Below, piece by piece: positions 7,840 to 14,573 of a DNA stretch of 20,183 nt. The notes beneath the pieces are model-generated. The model worked only from the letters and a program-made list of their open reading frames with translations. It made no database searches and had not been told where the DNA came from. This stretch comes from CALNYX01 sp942490925 (lineage in GTDB: Bacteria; Chlamydiota; Chlamydiia; Chlamydiales; JAAKFR01). The stretch lies in assembly GCA_942490925.1 (NCBI GenBank), contig CALNYX010000045.1, positions 1 through 20,183 on the forward strand, written 5' to 3'. The translations under genes and the position numbers were made by a program. Within the stretch, counting starts at the first letter, position 1. Each line of letters starts with the position of its first letter.

Positions 7840-8622
7840 TGTTGGGGGAATGTTAGAAGGTTCAAGCTCGTTGATTTTTAAAAGCTTTCGTGTTGCTTCC
7901 TCACGAACTTGTTCAAGCTTTTCGTTTTTCTGTGTTTTAGCCATTTCTTGTTGGAGATACGTGGCCATGAGAGCGCGAGTTTCTTGCGCTTCTTTTATTT
8001 GAATCGCTGCAAGCTTGTTTCCGGCTTGTATTGCTTCCATTCTTCCTTTTGGAGTCGAAAGAAGGCTTCGAATATGCGTTTCAAGCTCACCATTGTTTCG
8101 CAGATCAGCGAGCTGGGTTCCTGTAAGCTTAAAAGTTGCTTCAGCCGCTCGGTCAACTTCACCGGACCAGCGATCCCACATGGTGGAATAGTTCTTTGTT
8201 CCATCCGCAGTATTCACTATCCCTTTCAGTGCTGATTGTTTTGCATAGAACGCATTGTATAGTTCTTTCATGCTATTAATTTCACCTGTACGCGCTGAAA
8301 TCCTTTCCACATAGCCAGACAGTCTGTTGAAGTCGCCAACCATTCTATTCATGGTATTGATCGGGAGTGTCACGGTGTTGTGCACCATGTTTGCGTACTG
8401 TTCGATATTCTGTTGAACCATGCGTACTTGCTGCGCTGTCTGTTGCACGCTTTCGCCGTATTCTTTCCACAGCGTTTTAAGTTGATTCACGTTGGTGACG
8501 CGGTCTAGCGCTTGTATGAATTTATCTGAGCAGTTAACGCAGTAAACCGTGCGAGCATGGGCTGGTGTGTTAAGAAGGGAAAGCAGCACTAAAGAAACGA
8601 AAACTAATTTTAACGTATTCAT
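7825..8622 (-). CDS. trbJ: Mating-pair protein TrbJ (VirB5 family)
   Basis: The 265-aa product has a signal peptide (cleavage after AHA, about residue 23) and two early cysteines (YCVNC). A mostly helical body follows: LKTLWKEYGESVQQTAQQVR, MVQQNIEQYANMVHNTVTLP, a central NRMVGDFNRLSGYVERISAR region and a late IQIKEAQETRALMATYLQQE segment. This is the pattern of TrbJ proteins. VirB5-family proteins sit at the pilus tip and help mate recognition. It begins one base after the trbE stop. The C-terminus (NELEPSNIPPTTNNF) is shared in part with the convergent small lipoprotein, which is unusual. Confidence 0.88.
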   Translation of the reverse strand: MNTLKLVFVSLVLLSLLNTPAHARTVYCVNCSDKFIQALDRVTNVNQLKTLWKEYGESVQQTAQQVRMVQQNIEQYANMVHNTVTLPINTMNRMVGDFNRLSGYVERISARTGEINSMKELYNAFYAKQSALKGIVNTADGTKNYSTMWDRWSGEVDRAAEATFKLTGTQLADLRNNGELETHIRSLLSTPKGRMEAIQAGNKLAAIQIKEAQETRALMATYLQQEMAKTQKNEKLEQVREEATRKLLKINELEPSNIPPTTNNF

Positions 8623-8623
8623 T

Positions 8624-11038
8624 TTAGTTTTCCTTCATCCATTTTTCTGGCCATTGTTCGCCGTGAGTTGCTTCCAGTTCTTTAATTCGAGCAATACTGT
8701 CCTTGTCTGAGGCTCCAACAAAAGCGAGAGCTGTTTGGCCAAGTGCCAGACTAATGAGTCTGTTGCCTTCTGGAGACATGACGTAATATTCACGTTTAGG
8801 CGTTGCTAGAGCGACTATCTCTAGCTGTTTCGAGTTTAGCCCCATGCTGATGTATAAATCGCGCTGTGTGTCCTGCCGCGCGGTTACGTTGGGCAGTAAA
8901 ATTTTTGTAGGGCATGACTCTGCAAGCACATCAAGGATTCCTGAGGTTGCAGCATCAGAAAGAGACTGTGTGGCAAGCACTACAGCGCAGTTTGATTTAC
9001 GTAGGACTTTGAGCCACTCCCTGATCTTTTCCCTAAAGACAGGATGTCCGAGCATTATCCATGCTTCGTCGAGAATGAGCAGAGAAGGCTGGCCATTAAA
9101 GGACTTTTCAATTTGATGGAACACATACAGAAGCACTGGAATAAGGTTTTTGTCTCCAAGGTTCATGAGTTCTTCAATTTCAAAGACTGTGAAGTTTGAA
9201 AGCCCGAGCGAGTCTGTCTGTGCATCAAGTAAGCGCCCCATTGCTCCTTTGATGGTGTAGTGCTTGATCGCTTCTTTCACGTCCTTGTCCTGAACGGCAT
9301 GGTAGAAATCTGAAAGTGAGCGTAAATTTGCTGGCTTACTTTGTAGCAGTACTACAGCGTCATGAATTGCGCCTCGATGTGCTGGCAAAATGTCCAATCC
9401 TTGCATAATGCAACAGGTAGCGAGCCAATCTTCAGCCCAGCTGCATTCAACGTTGGAGTCAATCTTACTGAGTGGGCAGAATGAAAGAGTCGAGTTGTCT
9501 CCACCTATTTCGTAATGCGTACCATTTGTAGCACTGGTTAGCGGATACATGGACATGCCCTTATCGAAAGCATAGATCGTTGAGTCTGGGTACCGTCTGA
9601 ACTGTGCTGCAATTATGCCGAGTAGAGTGGATTTACCGGAGCCTGTTGGGCCAAATACAAGCGTGTGGCCAATGTCGCCTGAATGAAGGTTGAATCGGAA
9701 AGGTGTATAACCATCCGTGGTGCAATACATCAGCGGTGGAGACTCCGGAGGATAGAATGGGCACGGATTACTATCTTGACCTGCCCATATGGATGAAAGC
9801 GGTAGAAAATCTGCCATATTAAGGGTGTTTATCAGTGGCCGGCGAACATTAGCGTACGTGTTCCCTGGATGAGTTCCAAACCATGCTTCTAGAGCATTAA
9901 CCGTCTCAATCCTGCACCCAAATCCAAGTGGTTGCAGTGTACGGCGTAGTAGACGCAATCCTTCCTCAATATTTTCTAGATCAGTATCATGCAGGACGAT
10001 CGTTGCTGTGTAGAATCCAGAACCAACTAGGCCACCTTGAACGGAGGTTGCTGCCTGTTCTGCATCTTCAGTCATGATCAAAGCATCACGGTTTACGCGA
10101 GCTTGCGGGTTGCTAAACATGGCATCCCAAAACTTGATTTTGAGCTGGTTCCACGTTTTACGGTACTTATTGATTTCGTCTAACGCGTCCATCTGGTCGA
10201 GTAGTACAAAGCGAGTTGAGAAGCGGAACGAGATCGGAAGATGATCCAGGCGTGCAAGCATAGCTGGCCAGCTTTTAGCGGGTAAGCCATCCAGAGATAA
10301 GACTCCCAGATGGTTTTCTCCAATTCTTGGAGCAATTCCACCCACAAGATCAGCGCTGCTAAGCAATGCATCGAGGTACATTGGAGTATCAGCAAGAATT
10401 ACAGGTGTTTTGTCCGTGGTAACGCATTCTTTCAGAAAAGATAGCAGTTCAGAATAGGTCCTTGTGACACTGTCTTCAGACACTTCTGTAGAGTCGGTTA
10501 GGCGGTTTAAAAACAGAACCGTGCTTAAGGCGTCTTCCACTTCTGCAATTGAGGTTTTGAATTGGGTAATGCTTTTTTCCAGACTATTTTTCTGGTGCGT
10601 CTTTGTGTTGCGGCTGTAAGCCATTTTTTTCAGTTTTTCTGCTGTTTCTTCAGGTTTGTAAGAGAGAGTGAGCGTATTTTCAGTGGCAAAACCGCCATGA
10701 TTCTCAAAGATATTTCTCCGTTCTGCTTCAATGGCTCTGGTAACTTTGTCAGGAAAATAGCTGCGTTCTTTTTGTGGATAGTCTTTAGCAGGAATACGTT
10801 GTGCGTTTACGTTAATGGTCCAGCCTGTACCAAGTTCCTTGAACGCGCTCGACACACGAGAGCTGATGGCTGCCAACTCCTCAGGAGTGCTGGAGGCTGT
10901 GTCTCGCCCGTAAAAGTGCCAACCAGCCAATAACGCGCCGTCTTTGCACATCACGATGCCATTATCGACCACTACGGCGTAAGGAAGCATGTCGGCTAAG
11001 CTACGATCTTTATTGCGGTATTCAGATAGTTTTAGCAT
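8624..11038 (-). CDS. trbE: Mating-pair ATPase TrbE (VirB4 family)
   Basis: The 804-aa product has the VirB4 layout: an N-terminal region opening LSEYRNKDRSLADMLPYAVV, a CagE/TrbE/VirB domain (about 180-420), and a RecA-like ATPase domain with Walker A GPTGSGKST at about 463-471 and Walker B LLILDEAW at about 652-659. A sensor-like segment (NCAVVLATQSLSDA) follows. It energises pilus assembly and substrate passage at the inner membrane. The ATG at 11038 has GGAAGG 7 bases upstream; a TTG five codons earlier overlaps that site and is less likely. The start overlaps the end of the 147-aa gene by 7 bases. Key motifs are intact. Confidence 0.94.
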   Translation of the reverse strand: MLKLSEYRNKDRSLADMLPYAVVVDNGIVMCKDGALLAGWHFYGRDTASSTPEELAAISSRVSSAFKELGTGWTINVNAQRIPAKDYPQKERSYFPDKVTRAIEAERRNIFENHGGFATENTLTLSYKPEETAEKLKKMAYSRNTKTHQKNSLEKSITQFKTSIAEVEDALSTVLFLNRLTDSTEVSEDSVTRTYSELLSFLKECVTTDKTPVILADTPMYLDALLSSADLVGGIAPRIGENHLGVLSLDGLPAKSWPAMLARLDHLPISFRFSTRFVLLDQMDALDEINKYRKTWNQLKIKFWDAMFSNPQARVNRDALIMTEDAEQAATSVQGGLVGSGFYTATIVLHDTDLENIEEGLRLLRRTLQPLGFGCRIETVNALEAWFGTHPGNTYANVRRPLINTLNMADFLPLSSIWAGQDSNPCPFYPPESPPLMYCTTDGYTPFRFNLHSGDIGHTLVFGPTGSGKSTLLGIIAAQFRRYPDSTIYAFDKGMSMYPLTSATNGTHYEIGGDNSTLSFCPLSKIDSNVECSWAEDWLATCCIMQGLDILPAHRGAIHDAVVLLQSKPANLRSLSDFYHAVQDKDVKEAIKHYTIKGAMGRLLDAQTDSLGLSNFTVFEIEELMNLGDKNLIPVLLYVFHQIEKSFNGQPSLLILDEAWIMLGHPVFREKIREWLKVLRKSNCAVVLATQSLSDAATSGILDVLAESCPTKILLPNVTARQDTQRDLYISMGLNSKQLEIVALATPKREYYVMSPEGNRLISLALGQTALAFVGASDKDSIARIKELEATHGEQWPEKWMKEN

Positions 11039-11475
11039 GTCGTGACCTTCCAACTTTTGGTGTTCGGTGTATAATTAACCTTCACCGGTATGCCGTTTAT
11101 TTCAATATAGTTTTCAGAAACCTTTGATATTGGCTCAATACTCTCTTTGAATTTCTTCCCAGAGGGACGAATCATTTGGGATAGCGCAAATAGTTCTCCC
11201 TTGATCCAGATTGCATTGAAAGCAATGAGGTTGTCGGTGTTGTCTATGCTGAAAATGATAGCAAGTTCTTCGTGGCCAGAAGGAACTGTAATTTCGAATT
11301 TGTGGTTAGCATCAATAGGGAGTTCAAAGCTGTAATCACCTGATCGTACATCCACGTGAAAATCTGCAAGCGGTTCGGTGCAGTCTTCCCCTGGAGAGTA
11401 GCTGACGAGATCTATTCCAGATGGGGCAGCATCTTTGAATTGTGAACAAAATTTTTTCATTAATTTTTGAAACAT
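11032..11475 (-). CDS. Hypothetical 147-aa protein between trbD and trbE
   Basis: I do not recognise this protein. It has no signal peptide or membrane helix. After a basic N-terminal helix (MFQKLMKKFCSQFKD) it appears beta-rich, with alternating segments such as DVRSGDYSFELPI, HKFEITVPSGHEELAIIFSI and NYIEINGIPVKVNYTP. The ATG at 11475 has a strong GGAGGGGG box 6 bases upstream; a start 10 codons earlier would run into trbD. It begins 2 bases after the trbD stop and overlaps trbE by 7 bases, so it is co-expressed with the VirB3 and VirB4 homologues. RP4 has no gene at this point. A cytoplasmic accessory role near the VirB3-VirB4 pair is a guess from position. Confidence 0.75.
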   Translation of the reverse strand: MFQKLMKKFCSQFKDAAPSGIDLVSYSPGEDCTEPLADFHVDVRSGDYSFELPIDANHKFEITVPSGHEELAIIFSIDNTDNLIAFNAIWIKGELFALSQMIRPSGKKFKESIEPISKVSENYIEINGIPVKVNYTPNTKSWKVTTC

Positions 11476-11477
11476 GA

Positions 11478-11768
11478 TTACCCCCTCCAGGCGTTGAATT
11501 GCCAAGGTGTACCTTTGGCTTCATAAAAATCTTGCTGGTTAATATGCCTACGCCAGACAACAGACATTTGTGGGTCTGACTTCGCCATTTGGCGTAGAAC
11601 AAAAACTGAAACGATCCATAACCCGATGCCCACCAGAGCAGAGGGCAGGGTGAACCCGCCAATGCCAATCAGAAACGAAAGTAATCCGGAAGACATGACG
11701 AGGTCACGTTCTGCGCCAAGCACAAGGGTATGACGGTGCAACGACTGGTGGACTGGGATTTCACGCAT
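11478..11768 (-). CDS. trbD: Mating-pair membrane protein TrbD (VirB3 family)
   Basis: The 96-aa product has the VirB3 pattern: a short N-terminal segment (IPVHQSLHRHTLVLGAERDL), a pair of membrane helices (about 24-58: LVMSSGLLSFLIGIGG, then SALVGIGLWIVSVFVLRQMA) and a cytoplasmic tail with the conserved SDPQMSVVWRRHI, similar to the DP....v..R motif of the family. VirB3 works with VirB4 at the inner membrane. The ATG overlaps the trbC stop by one base (TAATG). Confidence 0.88.
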   Translation of the reverse strand: MREIPVHQSLHRHTLVLGAERDLVMSSGLLSFLIGIGGFTLPSALVGIGLWIVSVFVLRQMAKSDPQMSVVWRRHINQQDFYEAKGTPWQFNAWRG

Positions 11769-12088
11769 TAGATGAGCGCTCCCGTGAAGGAAAATAGTGA
11801 ATCAACAATGTTTGCAGCGAAGGCGATAAATGAAATGCCGAAAACAACGCTGAGAAGCATTTTGAAGCCGCCCATAGGATCTTCACGCTTCCAAATGAGC
11901 ATTCCGCCAGAGGTAGCCATTGCGAAGATAGCGATCCAACGCCCAACAGGGCCGGTTATTGTCCCGACGACTTTTTCAAACGGTTCATTGAAGTCGCTGA
12001 TAGCGTTTGAGGCATGGGCGAGGTCCGGATGTATGAGCGCTACTGCTAAAGCTGCAAAGAGCAGGTATTTAATATTGTGGCGGTTCAT
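11768..12088 (-). CDS. trbC: Conjugative pilin precursor TrbC (VirB2 family)
   Basis: The 106-aa precursor has a long signal (1-26, ending LAHA) followed by a short charged segment and two membrane helices (about 49-65, WIAIFAMATSGGMLIW, and about 75-98, LLSVVFGISFIAFAANIV) joined by a small loop KREDPMGG. This is the VirB2/TrbC pilin pattern; processing would give a pilin of about 80 aa. I chose the ATG at 12088, where the signal peptide begins and an AGGA box lies 11 bases upstream. Upstream in-frame starts would add a hydrophilic extension inside trbB. Its first 21 bases overlap the trbB 3' end. Confidence 0.88.
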   Translation of the reverse strand: MNRHNIKYLLFAALAVALIHPDLAHASNAISDFNEPFEKVVGTITGPVGRWIAIFAMATSGGMLIWKREDPMGGFKMLLSVVFGISFIAFAANIVDSLFSFTGALI

Positions 12089-13052
12089 AATAGAGATATT
12101 CCTTTGTGTATTTTTGCGTGCTACTATCAAATCCGGCAAGATCCATGATCTCTGTGACCTTGCGGCAACTTTCTGTGTTCGCTTTGGTGATGTAAATTAC
12201 GATGTCTATCGCACTGCCGATGACTTCCCTTAAAGGTGAAACAGATTTTCGTGTGACTAGGGTCTCTATACGTTTGAGGGTATCGATCGCTGAGTCTGCA
12301 TGGAGTGTTGAGATTCCTCCAGGGTGTCCGGTATTCCAGGCTTCGAGTAATCCCAATACAGCTTCATCCCTAACTTCCCCGACAACAATACGGTCTGGGC
12401 GGAGGCGTAGCGTGTCTTCAAGTTGAGACGTCATCGGGAATTGTTTTGTTGCCTTAAGTCGTACAGTGTTAATGCTCTGGCTTTGTAACTCGTAGGTGTC
12501 TTCGAGCAAAAACAGCCTATGGTTCGGACTGATTTGGCTAATCGAATGAATGATTGCATTAGTCAGTGTTGTTTTTCCGCTGCCAGTTCCGCCAGCGATG
12601 ATGATGTTTCGTCTTCGCTTCACCTGTTCTTCAATGACAACCTTCATTTCTTGGGTAATAATGCCGCCTTCAACATACTCGTCGAGAGTGAAGACACGCT
12701 CTGCCTTTTTACGAATACTGAACATCGGAGATGGAGTATTCGGCGGTAGCTGACCTTGGAAGCGGTGACCGCCAATTGGAAACTCACCCGCAATGCTTGT
12801 ATTTTTGCGATTTGCAGTCAGCTCAAGTGAGCTAGCAACTAGTGAGATTATGAAAGCCCCTTCTTTATCTGTCAGCGTATCTTCGTGCATCATTGGGTGG
12901 CCGAATCGTTCAATCCAAACCTTTCCGTCGGGATTAAGCATGATTTCGCCGACTGTTGAATCTTTAAGAGCATCACAAATGACAGGGCCAAGACTGTGCT
13001 CCAGATTCGCAACTAACCGCGCATGATCCTCATCAGTCAAAATTTCCATCAT
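12069..13052 (-). CDS. trbB: Mating-pair hexameric ATPase TrbB (VirB11 family)
   Basis: The 327-aa product shows every VirB11 landmark: an N-terminal domain (VGEIMLNPDGKVWIERFG), then Walker A GGTGSGKTT at about 154-162, an Asp/Glu box (LFLLEDTYELQ), the Walker B region RLRPDRIVVGEVRDE, and the His box GGISTLHADSA. It is a cytoplasmic hexamer that works with TrbE in pilus assembly and transfer. The start is at an ATGATG whose first ATG overlaps the traM stop (ATGA); a GGGGG run upstream fits the second ATG (13049) slightly better, so the start is uncertain by one codon. A longer start at 13109 lies inside traM and has no ribosome site. Confidence 0.94.
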   Translation of the reverse strand: MMEILTDEDHARLVANLEHSLGPVICDALKDSTVGEIMLNPDGKVWIERFGHPMMHEDTLTDKEGAFIISLVASSLELTANRKNTSIAGEFPIGGHRFQGQLPPNTPSPMFSIRKKAERVFTLDEYVEGGIITQEMKVVIEEQVKRRRNIIIAGGTGSGKTTLTNAIIHSISQISPNHRLFLLEDTYELQSQSINTVRLKATKQFPMTSQLEDTLRLRPDRIVVGEVRDEAVLGLLEAWNTGHPGGISTLHADSAIDTLKRIETLVTRKSVSPLREVIGSAIDIVIYITKANTESCRKVTEIMDLAGFDSSTQKYTKEYLYYEPPQY

Positions 13053-13468
13053 TGCCCCCGAGTGAGAACCCAGCTCAAGAACAAACAGATGGTGATGACG
13101 CATGTGCAAAGGGAAACCGCCGCGTACAGTCGGTTTGTTTTTGTAAAATCACGCATTGATTCTTTGAAATCAGCCATCGCCTCAATATTATTTCGGATTG
13201 TACCTTGAATTGCCCGATTCAATAGGTCGTCCGTGCTTTGTTGCACTTTGTCGGCATAATGTTTCGAGCTGCTAGCCATGAATTTTTCAATAGCGGCTTG
13301 ATGCTTTTTCAGTGTGGAGTCGTATTCATCCTGAAACATCTCAAACATGGTAGCCACCATGAGGATGGGATCATCTTCGCTCAACGGCTGGCCATGTTTT
13401 TCGATCAGCAAATGGCGCACTTTTTCCGCTGTAAGCTTTGCGGATTCCTGCTTTGCTTGATCTTCCAT
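13049..13468 (-). CDS. traM: TraM-like conjugal transfer protein (RP4 TraM type)
   Basis: The 139-aa product has a short N-terminal domain with LLIEKHGQPLSEDDPILMVA, close to the 'KHGI.v..DDPIL.l' signature I associate with RP4-type TraM. A long helical segment (45-110) follows, and a C-terminal membrane anchor spans about 114-135 (LYAAVSLCTCVITICLFLSW). Position supports the call: it sits directly after a traK-traL pair, the RP4 order. RP4 TraM is an accessory of the relaxosome operon of unclear detail. The ATG overlaps the traL stop (TAATG) and the stop overlaps trbB. It should not be confused with the unrelated TraM of F plasmids or the Agrobacterium quorum antiactivator. Confidence 0.72.
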   Translation of the reverse strand: MEDQAKQESAKLTAEKVRHLLIEKHGQPLSEDDPILMVATMFEMFQDEYDSTLKKHQAAIEKFMASSSKHYADKVQQSTDDLLNRAIQGTIRNNIEAMADFKESMRDFTKTNRLYAAVSLCTCVITICLFLSWVLTRGQ

Positions 13469-14208
13469 TAGAACTCCAACAGTCCGGCCTTATCCATTTC
13501 AGCTTTAATTTCTGCCCAGTACTTTTTGATTCTGTGGCGCTGCATAGTCGGTAAATCAGAGTTAGCGACTTCACGGAAGGTCATGCGCTGGTTCAGAATG
13601 TTGGTTAAGTCCTGCCCAAATGTATTTTGGTTCTTAACTGGCAACTGGATCACGGACTCAAAACGGTGGATGTTGTTTTTGTAGATTTGAAACTCGCCAA
13701 AAGGTACACCGTCTCGTACGATATTTCCGAAATACGGGTTAAGCCATAAAACAACTGGAGTATCTGGAAAAGCTGTGAGGATAGTTTTAAGGCCCTCTAA
13801 AGTGTCGCGCATGGCTTGGCCACCAGTAACAACGCTATGGAGACGAAGTCTGTGTGGAGTTTCATCGCGGATATAGTCGGTGACATCATTTTCGGCCATG
13901 TATGAGCCTAGAGGTACGAAGGTTGCGGCGCCATTATCTACAACCATTTGTGCAGAGTCGTCTTTTGGCAGGATCTCTATGCGATCCATGAGCTTATCGA
14001 AGCAACGCTGGTTGATATCGTCACCTTCCATAATCTCGATGACATCGGCATTTAGTGCCTTGTATCCGGCAAAGGTAGTGTTTACAGGGTCGGTATCGAT
14101 ACAGGTGGTAGGATATTCATATTCAGTAAAGTATTGAGCAAGTAAGCTTGCTACAAAGCTTTTTCCAACGCCGCCTTTTCCCTGAAGAACCATGTTTACA
14201 GTGGCCAT
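13468..14208 (-). CDS. traL: TraL-like ParA-family ATPase
   Basis: The 246-aa product begins with a deviant Walker A (QGKGGVGKSF, residues 9-18) of the ParA/MinD/SIMIBI class, followed by a Walker A'-like TTCIDTDPVN. Its length and its place between TraK- and TraM-like genes match RP4 TraL. In RP4, traL lies in the leader operon next to oriT; its exact job is not well settled, and a role in placing the relaxosome or mating complex is a reasonable reading of ParA-type proteins. A ribosome site AAAGGA lies 7 bases before the ATG. A stand-alone partition protein is less likely because no ParB is seen nearby. Confidence 0.8.
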   Translation of the reverse strand: MATVNMVLQGKGGVGKSFVASLLAQYFTEYEYPTTCIDTDPVNTTFAGYKALNADVIEIMEGDDINQRCFDKLMDRIEILPKDDSAQMVVDNGAATFVPLGSYMAENDVTDYIRDETPHRLRLHSVVTGGQAMRDTLEGLKTILTAFPDTPVVLWLNPYFGNIVRDGVPFGEFQIYKNNIHRFESVIQLPVKNQNTFGQDLTNILNQRMTFREVANSDLPTMQRHRIKKYWAEIKAEMDKAGLLEF

Positions 14209-14225
14209 TTATGTATCCTTTGTTA

Positions 14226-14573
14226 TTAGAAAAGATCTTTATCTTCGGTTTGTTCGTTGCTTTTTTTAAAACAACCCTTTTCAACCACACCTAGTACTTT
14301 GTCTTCCTGTTCGTCTCTTGGAAGTGCAAGCGGCTGGTGTTGATGAAGCGTAGGCTGCTTTGAAATTTCGTCTCGTTGAGTAGTGGGTATAGAGCGTTTG
14401 ACTCCTTTTCGTAGGAGTTGGGTAAAGCGTCCATAACCCATAGATATTTTACCTTGTTCTCGAAGCACTTCATGTGCTCCGATGATCGTATAGCCAGCAG
14501 CAAGGAGTTTATCGATTTCGGGTTTACAAGCGATGAACTCGACTCTTGCAAATCCAAGCCGCTTTCTAGACAT
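14226..14573 (-). CDS. traK: TraK-like oriT-binding relaxosome accessory protein
   Basis: The 115-aa product carries a central segment EIDKLLAAGYTIIGAHEVLR followed by EQGKISMGYGRFTQLLRK. It aligns well with RP4 TraK ('DVEAALASGYALVTIWEHMR', then 'ETGKVKFSYETFRSHARR'). The disordered, charged tail ends DKDLF, like the DKKDLL end of RP4 TraK. RP4 TraK binds and bends DNA beside the nick site. The ATG at 14573 has GGAGG 6 bases upstream, inside the end of the initiator gene, which it overlaps by 8 bases. Transfer and replication genes are thus coupled. No nick-like site (ATCCTG) is visible in the non-coding DNA near it. Confidence 0.78.
   Translation of the reverse strand: MSRKRLGFARVEFIACKPEIDKLLAAGYTIIGAHEVLREQGKISMGYGRFTQLLRKGVKRSIPTTQRDEISKQPTLHQHQPLALPRDEQEDKVLGVVEKGCFKKSNEQTEDKDLF

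Noticed and set aside
10562..10933. Plus-strand reading frame opposite trbE
   Set aside because: It lies wholly inside the well-supported trbE gene with no ribosome site or recognisable domain.
8624..11053. Longer trbE start at a TTG
   Set aside because: It would overlap the ribosome site GGAAGG that serves the ATG at 11038.
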